Source: Pseudoalteromonas sp. N1230-9 (GTDB lineage Bacteria; Pseudomonadota; Gammaproteobacteria; Enterobacterales; Alteromonadaceae). Taken from it: 64,000 nt of DNA. The notes under the pieces are model-generated. The model did not search any database, was not told where the DNA came from, and worked only from the letters and a program-made list of their open reading frames with translations. The stretch lies in NCBI RefSeq assembly GCF_032716425.1, contig NZ_CP090419.1:1986001-2050000 (forward strand). The letters run 5' to 3'. The translations under genes were made by a program, and so were the position numbers. Position 1 is the stretch's first letter, and every line of letters begins with the position of its first letter. Of this stretch, positions 44,755 to 53,356 are shown piece by piece.

Positions 44755-47700
44755 TTAGAACTTGTACTCTGCACCTACGTAGTAGTATGCACCGTTAAAA
44801 CCAAATGGTGCTGAACGACGCGAGTAAGTGAATACACCAGGGCTTGACACTATTGTGTTGCCGTTTGCATCAACAATCGTACCCGAGCGCGAATTACCAA
44901 TGGTGTTCTTATCTGGATAAACATCAAATAGGTTATTAGCGCCAATGTTAAACGATAAGTTTTCATCGAAGAAGTAACTCACTTTCACATCCGTTAAGAT
45001 TTCAGCACCGTATGTTTGGCGTCCGCCGTCTTCCACAGTGTACTCACCATAACGGTTTAGTGATAAGTTTACTGTCCAGTCTTCAAGTCGGTAAAGTGCA
45101 CTTAAGTTAATGCGATCTTCTGGCTGCCACTCTTCGATGATTGACGTTTCTTGAGCAGAAAACACATCTTCAACAGGAATAGTTTCAAGACCACTGCCTG
45201 ATGGCGTAAATAAATCAACCACATCTGTTTTGGTGAAGTTAGCAGCAAAGGTGAAATCGAGCGTGCCGCCAAGGCCTTCAGTGTTCCATGTGGCAACTAA
45301 ATCAACACCTTCTGTTTCTGTGTCCGCACCATTTAAGAAAAACTGACCAGCCCCTGCGCCAGAGCTGACAAGTGCAGCATCAAGTGTATCTGATAAACCT
45401 TTACCTAAACGGTTAGAAATAACGATACGGTCATCAATATCAATCGAATAGTAGTCAATGGTTACGTTGATATTGTCAGTCACGTTATACACAATACCTA
45501 AACTACGGTTTTGCGATTTTTCTTCTTTTAACTTAGGAATACCAATCGATTGCGCGAGTGTACTGTCGTTTCTAAAAGTACCCACTTGTTCAGCCACTAA
45601 GCTGCCATCATCGCCAACAACAAACTGTGTACTTATGTTATTAAAGTAAAGCTGTTGCATCGACGGTGCTCTAAAACCTGTACTCAATGCACCGCGTAAA
45701 GAGACATCTTCAGTAATCGACCAATTAGCCGCTAGCTTAAAGTTAACAGTGTCGCCAAAGCCTTTGTAGTTATCGTAACGAAGCGCGCCTGAGATAATAA
45801 CATCATCGATCACGTAAGTTTCAGCATCCGCATAAAATGAAATCACATCACGTGATTCATCCACAGACGACGCAGGATCAGAACCACCAAAGCCTTGTGT
45901 ACCACTGGCTGCATCTTCACTACCCACACCACCACTAAGGCCTGAATAAATGCTTACACCATCAACGGTGTCGTAATCACGATAAGCATATTCACTGCCC
46001 TCTAAGATGCGAAATTCATCTGTGCGGATTTCAGCACCCAATGCTAATGAAAAATTATCGTAATCTTTTGTGTAATCAAGATTAAGTGTTTGTAGAGATA
46101 ATTCTAGGCCATATGCAAACGCTGAACGCGGGATGGTGGCACGAATTTCATCTGCTGATAAACCTTGCTCATAACGAAGTAAGTTCGCGTACGAACCATT
46201 AATTGTGTCACTTGTGGTGTAATCAATGCTGTTTTCACCGTAGGTGTAAGATAAATCAATGCTTGAGTCATTATCGAACGACTTTTTAAAACCTACGTTA
46301 TAAGACACGTCATCAATAACGGTATTAATTTTCGGTAAGAAGCCCATTGGAATTGTTGCATCACCGTCTTGTAATACAGGGTTACCAGTCGCATTGGCGT
46401 TATGGCGGAAAAATGCCGCTGATTCATTTTCACGGTTTGAATAAGTGATAAAGCCATACAGCTCACCACCAGCAAGTTCATAACCAGTATTAACGGTTAA
46501 AGCAAATTGCTGAGAATCAGCATCACCAATTCTAAATGTATCACGCGGTGCTGTTAGTTCGCGTGGGTCACCAGCAAGTAAAGTGCCGTCATCAAGCTCC
46601 GTACAACCATAAAATTGACATGAGCCATGAAGGCCAGCACGGTTGGTTGGAGCGCGATCACGGTAGTTAATTGTGGTATTTAAATAACCATCATCACCTA
46701 GGGCAAAACCTGTGTTAAAATCAATATTAACGGTTTCGCCATCACCCTCTGAGTATTCACCATAGTTAATGGCTGCTTTACCACCTTCTTCAGCATCTTT
46801 TAACACGATATTGATAACACCGGCAATCGCATCTGAACCATATTGCGCGGCTGCACCATCACGTAAAACTTCAATGCGCTTAATTGATGCCGCAGGAATA
46901 GCATTCATGTCAGTACCTGCGGTACCACGACCTACTGACGTATTAATATGGATGATACTCGCTTGGTGACGACGCTTACCATTGATAAGTACTAAAGTTT
47001 GGTCGGGCCCTAAACCACGTAGTGTTGCCGGACGCAGCGCATCAGTACCATCACTGATAGACGAGCTGGAAAAGTTAAAAGAAGGGGCGATAGCTTGAAG
47101 CATTCGGCCCACTTCTGTTTGTCCTGTATTTTCAAGTGCCTCCGCACTTAAAATATCAACGGGTACCGGTAAATCCTCAACTGAGCGCCCTGCTACACGA
47201 CTACCAACAACAGCGATTTTCTCGATATTTTCTTCTGCAGCTTGTTCTGCTGCAAATGCCTGATTATTGCTTGCAAGTAGTAACGGCACGACTGCAGCAC
47301 TGACCCCTGAAAGGTTTTTCATGTTGTTATCTTTCCTATTGATTTGTTTGAGTTTTATACTCAGTAAACCAGTTTGATCAACAACCGCATCGAGCTTAGT
47401 TCCTTGAAGCATGGTCTCAAGTGCATCTAGCTTGGTATAAAAACCAAACACCGACTGTGCTTGATATTGCTTAGCAAGCTCAAAAGAGAAAATAACCGTT
47501 TGGTCTGTTTGCTTAGCGAATTCAATCAAGGCTAAATCTGCTCGTTGCGCTTTAATATCAAATTGCAGCATTTGCTTTTCAGCAGCAATGGCTGGTTGCC
47601 CCATACATAAGCCGTAGACAGCCATCGACGCTGGAAATAAATGCAATTGTTTACTGCGCAACTTAATCAAACAGTTCAGAAAGAAAAATCCACTATGTAA

Positions 47701-47766
47701 ATTTAACTTTTTTTTATTTAATTTTTTGTGATTAACATTAACAACGTGAAAATCATTTTTTTTCAT
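44755..47766 (-). CDS. TonB-dependent transducer (FecA-like) with STN domain and internal signal-peptide-like segment
   Basis: The 1003-residue outer-membrane receptor has an unusually long N-terminal leader (about 60 residues; hydrophobic part ends AIAA). An STN signalling domain follows (about 67-140; LQFDIKAQRADLALIEFA), then a second signal-like stretch starting MKNLSGVSAAVVPLLLAS (149 onward). The plug (PVPVDILSAEALENTG, about 200-330) and a 22-strand barrel end at YVGAEYKF. Domain order fits a receptor that signals to the FecR just upstream. The substrate is unknown. An internal ATG at 47322 has an AGGAAA site and would give an 855-residue receptor without STN. Confidence 0.88.
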   Translation of the reverse strand: MKKNDFHVVNVNHKKLNKKKLNLHSGFFFLNCLIKLRSKQLHLFPASMAVYGLCMGQPAIAAEKQMLQFDIKAQRADLALIEFAKQTDQTVIFSFELAKQYQAQSVFGFYTKLDALETMLQGTKLDAVVDQTGLLSIKLKQINRKDNNMKNLSGVSAAVVPLLLASNNQAFAAEQAAEENIEKIAVVGSRVAGRSVEDLPVPVDILSAEALENTGQTEVGRMLQAIAPSFNFSSSSISDGTDALRPATLRGLGPDQTLVLINGKRRHQASIIHINTSVGRGTAGTDMNAIPAASIKRIEVLRDGAAAQYGSDAIAGVINIVLKDAEEGGKAAINYGEYSEGDGETVNIDFNTGFALGDDGYLNTTINYRDRAPTNRAGLHGSCQFYGCTELDDGTLLAGDPRELTAPRDTFRIGDADSQQFALTVNTGYELAGGELYGFITYSNRENESAAFFRHNANATGNPVLQDGDATIPMGFLPKINTVIDDVSYNVGFKKSFDNDSSIDLSYTYGENSIDYTTSDTINGSYANLLRYEQGLSADEIRATIPRSAFAYGLELSLQTLNLDYTKDYDNFSLALGAEIRTDEFRILEGSEYAYRDYDTVDGVSIYSGLSGGVGSEDAASGTQGFGGSDPASSVDESRDVISFYADAETYVIDDVIISGALRYDNYKGFGDTVNFKLAANWSITEDVSLRGALSTGFRAPSMQQLYFNNISTQFVVGDDGSLVAEQVGTFRNDSTLAQSIGIPKLKEEKSQNRSLGIVYNVTDNINVTIDYYSIDIDDRIVISNRLGKGLSDTLDAALVSSGAGAGQFFLNGADTETEGVDLVATWNTEGLGGTLDFTFAANFTKTDVVDLFTPSGSGLETIPVEDVFSAQETSIIEEWQPEDRINLSALYRLEDWTVNLSLNRYGEYTVEDGGRQTYGAEILTDVKVSYFFDENLSFNIGANNLFDVYPDKNTIGNSRSGTIVDANGNTIVSSPGVFTYSRRSAPFGFNGAYYYVGAEYKF

Positions 47767-47774
47767 GAGGGAAA

Positions 47775-48845
47775 TTAGCTTTTACTTTCAAAACTTAAAC
47801 TAACACGATGCTCGCCCAAGCGTTGATGTTTAACCGCTAAATTAGCGTGTAACGACTCAAGTAATCCTTTTATATCGCCAGCCTTGAAAACGCCTGCAAC
47901 TTTTAAAGAAGTTAAATCAGGATCAGTCAATTCAAAACGGGTAGCCGTGTAACGACTAACCTCTTGTAGCGCTTCACCCAAAGGCTCACCATTAAAAATA
48001 ATCATGCCATGCTGCCATGCTAAATCTCGCTGTACATCATCCATCGACAGTTGTTTAACAGGCTCTGTTTTACTGTGTTTTATAAGCGCTTTTTCACCCG
48101 AGACAACCACGTTCGCATGGAATTTTTTTATCGACAGGCTCTCGTTTGAAGCATCTTTTAAATGCTCAAAGTCATTTGCATCAACAAGCGTGTGTGGCTC
48201 AGCTATCATTACTTTGCCCTCTGTGACTACCAACTCAAGATCTGATGAAGTGTTACGCTGAACATTAAACACGGTGCCAAGAGCAGTAAAAGACTTGTCC
48301 CCAGCAATGACTGTAAAAGGTCTGCTCGCATCCTTGGCGACATTGAAACGCCCCTCGCCTCGATTCAATATAAGTTGACGACGATCGCCCGTGTATACCA
48401 CTTCTAACTTTGTATTGGTGTTAAGCTGAACAATCGTGCTGTCTGGCAAGACATAGGTTGCCTGCTCACCGACTTTGGTTCGATAAATCTTTGTAAATTT
48501 CGCATGGTCGTCTTCAGCTGATTGCCAATAACTTGAGTAAATCAGTAAAACACAACCCAGTAACATCACAACTAGAAAACTTGCTGCGGTTGCCAAGCCA
48601 AAAACCGCTGGTTGTTTATGCTGAGTTTTTTCAGGAAAAAGGCTACTTAGCTCATTGAGCACACTCATTTCATCCCAAAGTTGAGCGAGTTCAAATAACG
48701 CATCTTGATGGGCACTGCTTTGTTTTGCCCATTGTTGTAGCTCACGCACTTCTTTATCAGATAAGCCTCTGTCAATTGCGCTTACCCAACGACTCGCCTG
48801 AGCTTGAATCATATCTTTCGACGAAAAAGGATGAACATTACTCAT
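47775..48845 (-). CDS. FecR-like anti-sigma factor / signal transducer
   Basis: The 356-residue protein has an N-terminal cytoplasmic DUF4880 domain (about 8-60, with WVSAIDRGLSDKEVRELQQW), one membrane helix (about 80-105), the FecR domain (about 115-215; VYTGDRRQLILNRGEGRFNV), and a C-terminal secretin/TonB-short-N-like domain (about 280-350; GEPLGEALQEVSRYTATRF). It relays the occupied-receptor signal to the sigma factor encoded upstream. Its start overlaps that gene by 4 bp and its end lies eight bases before the receptor gene. Confidence 0.9.
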   Translation of the reverse strand: MSNVHPFSSKDMIQAQASRWVSAIDRGLSDKEVRELQQWAKQSSAHQDALFELAQLWDEMSVLNELSSLFPEKTQHKQPAVFGLATAASFLVVMLLGCVLLIYSSYWQSAEDDHAKFTKIYRTKVGEQATYVLPDSTIVQLNTNTKLEVVYTGDRRQLILNRGEGRFNVAKDASRPFTVIAGDKSFTALGTVFNVQRNTSSDLELVVTEGKVMIAEPHTLVDANDFEHLKDASNESLSIKKFHANVVVSGEKALIKHSKTEPVKQLSMDDVQRDLAWQHGMIIFNGEPLGEALQEVSRYTATRFELTDPDLTSLKVAGVFKAGDIKGLLESLHANLAVKHQRLGEHRVSLSFESKS

Positions 48846-49402
48846 TTATTCACCTCTTTGGCGGTTACATCAGTGGTATTTAATTGATTTAGTTGCTGAG
48901 TGTCATGTGCTTTCATGGCATGCAATGCATGCAGGAGCCCTTTGGCGATGTGCTTTTCAACTGTACTTTCGCTCAACTTCATTTTAATTGCGATTTCCTT
49001 TTGGCTTAGACCATAGACCTTTTTTAAAATAAAACACTTTTTAACTTGAGGGCTCAACTCGTTAGTCACGCGGCAAAAAAATAAAAAACGCTCTTTCGAG
49101 GTGACTTCATCTTCAAGTGCCATTGAGCGCATCTGATTGGTGACTTGTTGATGCTCATCAAGGGACTCTTTGTATTTATTATCCCATTTCGCAACGTGAT
49201 TTAATGCCAAGTGCTTCGCAGTTTTAAGCATATAACTGTGGGTATATTCAATATTTTGCTTAAGATCAGCCTCGTAACTTTTAATAAACGTTTCTTGAAT
49301 TATATCTTCAACGTCATCAGGGCTGACAATACGTGCAACAAATCGTCTGAGTTTGCTTGATATATCAGTAAATGCGGTAATAATTCCTGTCTGTTCCGTC
49401 AT
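48842..49402 (-). CDS. FecI-like ECF sigma factor
   Basis: The 186-residue sigma-70-family protein has a region-2 segment (SPDDVEDIIQETFIKSYEADL, shown as about 27-47) and region-4 recognition helix (LSQKEIAIKMKLSESTVEKHIAKG, about 132-155). It has no sigma1 or sigma3 regions, as in ECF sigma factors of the iron-starvation group. It is the first gene of a FecI-FecR-receptor operon. The regulon is expected to include the receptor gene. Confidence 0.9.
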   Translation of the reverse strand: MTEQTGIITAFTDISSKLRRFVARIVSPDDVEDIIQETFIKSYEADLKQNIEYTHSYMLKTAKHLALNHVAKWDNKYKESLDEHQQVTNQMRSMALEDEVTSKERFLFFCRVTNELSPQVKKCFILKKVYGLSQKEIAIKMKLSESTVEKHIAKGLLHALHAMKAHDTQQLNQLNTTDVTAKEVNK

Positions 49403-49484
49403 CCGTAACTCGCACTTGTTATTTTATAGCTAAGGTTACGAGATTTCATTTTAATTACAAGACAATTTGTTAATTTTCTGTTCC

Positions 49485-50360
49485 TCAAGTAAATAAAGTT
49501 TTCATGAAATTATAAAAAATCTCTGTTTTTCGAGTGACTAAACTGTTTTGAGGCTTTAAAAACCAAACTGGCGCATCTGCATCAGCGAGACAATTGGGTA
49601 ATATTTCAATTAGCTCGCCTTTACTAAGTTCATCCTGAATGGCTATACGCGATTTAATAGCAATACCATGCCCTGCAATTGCTGCTTGAGTCATGTTATC
49701 TGAGTTTGAAATAGTAAACCGAGTACGCGCATTGTGATGAATAACTTGATTATTTTCGATGAGCTTAAGCTGACGCTGCCACGGTAAACATACCCAATAA
49801 TGATCAACTAAATCATCCACAGACTTGGGCATGCCATATTTTTCAAGATAACTTGGTGCGGCACACAGAATACGGGAATTAACAGCAAGTTTTCGAGATA
49901 ATAAATTAGAGTCAACTAACTGTCCTACCCTAATCGCCACATCTTGGGCGTCATCCACTACATTCACAAAATGATCTGTAATCATAAAATCTAATTTTAA
50001 ATCAGGGTATTGTTGCTCAAACTGATTAAGCCTTGGCATCACAAATTTAGAAAAGACCCATGGCGGCATGGTGACACGCAATAACCCTGATATTGCCGAA
50101 CCTCTTGCACCTATTTGATGTTCAGCATCATACAACGCTTCCAAAATTGCACTTGCGCGTTGGTAAAAGACGTCTCCTGCCGGTGATAACCTTATTCGCC
50201 GACTGTCTCGAAAGATAAGCACGGTAGAAAGTGCCTTTTCGAGCTTACTTAAACGATGGCTCACTGTTGCTGGCGATAAACCTTGTGCTTTTGCTGCCGC
50301 CACGACCCCTTGGTTCTCAACAACCGCTATAAATGTTTCTAAATCGGATAGGCTATACAT
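49485..50360 (-). CDS. LysR-family regulator divergent from the peroxiredoxin operon
   Basis: The 291-residue protein has an N-terminal HTH (GVVAAAKAQGLSPATVSHRLSKLE, about 18-41) and a LysR substrate-binding domain (about 88-288; LLRVTMPPWVFSKFVMPRLN). It resembles DmlR/AaeR-type regulators. It starts 106 bases from the divergent peroxiredoxin-like gene, which it probably controls. Confidence 0.88.
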   Translation of the reverse strand: MYSLSDLETFIAVVENQGVVAAAKAQGLSPATVSHRLSKLEKALSTVLIFRDSRRIRLSPAGDVFYQRASAILEALYDAEHQIGARGSAISGLLRVTMPPWVFSKFVMPRLNQFEQQYPDLKLDFMITDHFVNVVDDAQDVAIRVGQLVDSNLLSRKLAVNSRILCAAPSYLEKYGMPKSVDDLVDHYWVCLPWQRQLKLIENNQVIHHNARTRFTISNSDNMTQAAIAGHGIAIKSRIAIQDELSKGELIEILPNCLADADAPVWFLKPQNSLVTRKTEIFYNFMKTLFT

Positions 50361-50466
50361 ACTTTCAGTTCAACATTTTCGAATTTAGCTTTCACTTTTG
50401 CCTAGTATATATAAAAAAATAAAACACTATACTGCATTTTTTATCCTAATGGTCTGGAGCCACACT

Positions 50467-51120
50467 ATGTCTTTAAAAAGCCAAATTGACGCATTCGAAG
50501 TACAGAAAAAAGCAAATGTTCCAAGCGATATCCTAAACTTAATGGACATTACCACCGAGAAACTGATCGCTGAGCAGTTAAATCAACATGCATTACCAGT
50601 AGGCGCCGTATTTCCTGACTTTAGCCTGCCAAATAGTCATGGTGAAACCGTGACACTCTCGCAGTTATTAGACAAAGGACCTGTGGTGCTTAGTTTTTAC
50701 CGTGGCGGTTGGTGCCCATACTGTAACTTAGAATTACGTGCGCTAAATGCACTGAAGGACGAGTTTGCTAAACACCATGTTCAACTAGTAGCAGTTTCAC
50801 CACAGTTACCTGATCAGTCGTTATCAACTGAACAACAGAATGAATTAGCCTTTACGGTCTTATCAGATGTTGAAAATACACTAGCAAAAGCATGTGGATT
50901 AGTGTTCACATTAGATGAGCGCTTAATTCCAGTATATAAAAAGCTGGGCTTAGATATTCCTAGTGCAAATGGGGATGACAGTTATGAGCTTCCTCTGCCT
51001 GCAACCTACGTTATTGATAAAGACCGTACTGTTCAATATGCATTTGCTAAAGAAGACTATACTCTGCGTGCAGAGCCAAGTGACGTATTAAATGTGGCAA
51101 AAGGGTTGCAGAATGCGTAA
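50467..51120 (+). CDS. Peroxiredoxin-like AhpC/TSA-family protein
   Basis: ATG 50467 follows GGAG by seven bases; an ATG at 50398 would add 23 residues that read like non-coding promoter sequence. The 217-residue thioredoxin-fold protein has LSFYRGGWCPYCNLELRAL (about 76-94), where the CPYC pair replaces the peroxiredoxin Cys context. It belongs to the peroxiredoxin-like group of AhpC/TSA. A thiol-dependent peroxide reductase role is likely. It overlaps the next gene by eight bases. Confidence 0.85.
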   Translation: MSLKSQIDAFEVQKKANVPSDILNLMDITTEKLIAEQLNQHALPVGAVFPDFSLPNSHGETVTLSQLLDKGPVVLSFYRGGWCPYCNLELRALNALKDEFAKHHVQLVAVSPQLPDQSLSTEQQNELAFTVLSDVENTLAKACGLVFTLDERLIPVYKKLGLDIPSANGDDSYELPLPATYVIDKDRTVQYAFAKEDYTLRAEPSDVLNVAKGLQNA

Positions 51121-51883
51121 TGTCAGTCTATCAACTAAATTATTATGTGCTTGTATATTAATGTTTAGCACCTTTATTGGGAGTGCAGCTGTGGCAAAGA
51201 GTCAACCTCTTAAAACCCCAAAAGTAATTGTATTTGATGTTAACGAAACCTTACTTGACCTTGAACAAATGAGGCATTCTGTCGGTGAAGCACTTAACGG
51301 ACAAACACAACTATTGCCTCTTTGGTTTTCGACCATGTTACATCACTCATTAGTTAGCACCGTGACGAATGACTACCATGATTTTGGTGAAATTGGTGTC
51401 GCAGCATTAATGATGGTGGCAAGTAACCATCAAATTAATATTACTAAAGAGCAAGCAAAACTAGCGATTGTACCACCGCTTTTATCTCTTCCAGCACACC
51501 CTGATGTAAAGCACGGACTTGCTCAGCTTAATGATAAAGGCTTTAAGTTAGTAAGCTTTACTAATTCATCAAATAAAGGGGTAGCAGCGCAATTTAAACA
51601 CGCTGAGTTGACGAGTTTTTTTAGCGACCGATACAGTGTTGAAGATATCAAGGTATATAAACCCGATCTTCGCTCGTATCAGTGGCTACTTAAACAACTT
51701 GATGTAGCACCGGATGAGGCGCTGATGGTGGCCGCCCACGGTTGGGATGTCGCCGGTGCAAAAGCCGCAGGTATGCAAACTGCCTTTGTTGCAAGACCAG
51801 GTAAAGCGCTGTATCCACTAGCGACAAAACCTGACTACATTGTTAATGATATAAAAGAGCTCGCTTTACTACTTAATCGTTAA
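51113..51883 (+). CDS. Exported haloacid-dehalogenase type II-like HAD protein
   Basis: ATG 51113 has AAAGGG eight bases upstream and gives 256 residues. A signal peptide (CILMFSTFIGSAAVA) is followed by the HAD core: VIVFDVNETLLDLEQM (nucleophilic Asp), LVSFTNSSNKG, KVYKPDLRSYQW with the Lys, and MVAAHGWDVAGAKAAGM. These are the features of L-2-haloacid dehalogenase type II. Export is unusual for the family, which is normally cytoplasmic. It is cotranscribed with the peroxiredoxin-like gene. Confidence 0.82.
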   Translation: MRNVSLSTKLLCACILMFSTFIGSAAVAKSQPLKTPKVIVFDVNETLLDLEQMRHSVGEALNGQTQLLPLWFSTMLHHSLVSTVTNDYHDFGEIGVAALMMVASNHQINITKEQAKLAIVPPLLSLPAHPDVKHGLAQLNDKGFKLVSFTNSSNKGVAAQFKHAELTSFFSDRYSVEDIKVYKPDLRSYQWLLKQLDVAPDEALMVAAHGWDVAGAKAAGMQTAFVARPGKALYPLATKPDYIVNDIKELALLLNR

Positions 51884-51892
51884 TATAAACCC

Positions 51893-51927
51893 TATGAAGG
51901 CTACAAACGGTAGCCTTCATACTTTTT
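51893..51927 (+). terminator. Terminator of the peroxiredoxin-HAD operon
   Basis: TATGAAGGCTAC (51893-51904) pairs perfectly with GTAGCCTTCATA (51910-51921) around a 5-base loop. CTTTTTG follows. Confidence 0.85.
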
Positions 51928-52020
51928 GTTGTTCGCTTCGCACACAACCCAGTAATTTTAATGTATAGAGCATTCATTATTTAGTCTAAAAAACAAACCA
52001 AAAAGTAAACTAAATGGTGT

Positions 52021-52039
52021 ACCTTTGAAAGTTTTAGGT
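52021..52039 (+). promoter_or_regulatory. MerR-type operator candidate upstream of the RND efflux operon
   Basis: ACCTTTGAAAGTTTTAGGT is a 19-base partial dyad (ACCT-N11-AGGT) lying before a TATACA -10-like hexamer (52039-52044) and a poor -35. This is the layout of MerR-type promoters, where the operator fills a long spacer. It is about 100 bases before the adaptor gene. No regulator gene adjoins. Confidence 0.3.
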
Positions 52040-52139
52040 ATACACTGATTGCGCTTAATCCTAGCATGGTTCGCCTTTTCATGACTTGTGGGCTATCGAC
52101 TATGCTTACTATACTTAACAATTGGACTGTGGAGTAAAC

Positions 52140-53342
52140 ATGCGTCTGTCTTTCGCACCTGCCAAATTATCATTATCTTTACTATTTTTGATCGCTGCAC
52201 CACTTGTATTGCAAGGCTGTTCCGAAGCCCCTAAACAACAAGAGCAAATGCATCCTGCTGCTGTTGCTACAATGACCATAAAAACAGAAGATGCACCATT
52301 CACGATTGAATTACCAGCAACCCTATCAGGCTCTAAAGAAGTTGAAGTTCGAGCGCGAGTAGCGGGTATTTTAGAATCGCGTAACTTTGAAGAGGGCCAG
52401 CGTGTTGAGCAAGGTCAATCACTATTTACTATTGATCTTGAACCATACCAGCTTGCTGTTGATCGTGCCCAGGCGGCTCTTGATGGTGCTAAGGCATCGC
52501 TGGTACAAACTGAACGAGACGTTAAACGTTTAGGAAAACTGCGTGCAGAGAAGTCAGTTTCACAACGCGATTATGATAACGCGAGCTCAGCTAATGATAT
52601 TGCCAAAACAAACCTTGCAGCGGCCAAGGTTGCGCTAAAAGAAGCACAATTAAATCTTGAATATGCCCAAGTAAAAGCACCTGTTGCCGGTGTGATGGGA
52701 CGTGAATTTGTTTCTGAAGGTACGTTTGTTTCAGGCCCCGACGTTTTACTCACGCAAATGACCCAGTTTGACCCTATACGTATTCGGTTTGGCTTGTCAG
52801 AACGCGAACAACTACAAATGCGTCAAGATGTTAAAAATGGCTCACTAACTTTACCAGAGCAAGGCCATTGGAGAACGCAAATAAAACTTCAAGATGGTTC
52901 TTTATACGCTAAAACTGGCGAAGTGAACTTCTCTGATGTACGAATTAATCCGAACACCGGCACCAGCGAGTTTCAAGCTGTGATCCCAAACCCTGATTTT
53001 CAGTTACGACCAGGCCAATTTGTCCGAATTGAACTAACTGGCGCGGTACGCAAAAATGCCATCATCGTACCACAGCGCGCCGTACTCGATAACGGCACGG
53101 GCAAGTTTGTTTATGTTGTGAGTAAAAATGAACAAGGTATGGATGTAGCACTACCTGCGCCTGTTGAAGTGGGTGAATGGATTAAAAAACCAAACAATGA
53201 GCAATTCCAAAATTTTTGGTTAATTCGCAGTGGTTTAAAAGAAGGTGACCAAGTTATTGTTGATGGCATGGCGCGTATTTTCTTCCCAGGTATGCCAGTC
53301 AATGTTGGCAAACCAGCCGCTAACTCAAGCCACGCAGAATAA
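52140..53342 (+). CDS. RND efflux periplasmic adaptor lipoprotein (AcrA/MexA type)
   Basis: ATG 52140 follows TGGAG by six bases and gives 400 residues. A lipoprotein signal ends at LVLQGC (Cys about 27). The membrane-fusion-protein parts are present in order: lipoyl half-motif (ARVAGILESRNFEEGQRVEQG), coiled-coil hairpin (about 100-170), second lipoyl half (YAQVKAPVAGVMG), and beta-barrel (RPGQFVRIELTGAV). It links the inner-membrane pump, encoded 15 bases downstream, to an outer-membrane TolC-type channel that is not in this operon. Confidence 0.93.
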   Translation: MRLSFAPAKLSLSLLFLIAAPLVLQGCSEAPKQQEQMHPAAVATMTIKTEDAPFTIELPATLSGSKEVEVRARVAGILESRNFEEGQRVEQGQSLFTIDLEPYQLAVDRAQAALDGAKASLVQTERDVKRLGKLRAEKSVSQRDYDNASSANDIAKTNLAAAKVALKEAQLNLEYAQVKAPVAGVMGREFVSEGTFVSGPDVLLTQMTQFDPIRIRFGLSEREQLQMRQDVKNGSLTLPEQGHWRTQIKLQDGSLYAKTGEVNFSDVRINPNTGTSEFQAVIPNPDFQLRPGQFVRIELTGAVRKNAIIVPQRAVLDNGTGKFVYVVSKNEQGMDVALPAPVEVGEWIKKPNNEQFQNFWLIRSGLKEGDQVIVDGMARIFFPGMPVNVGKPAANSSHAE

Positions 53343-53356
53343 GCACAGGGAGTCTT

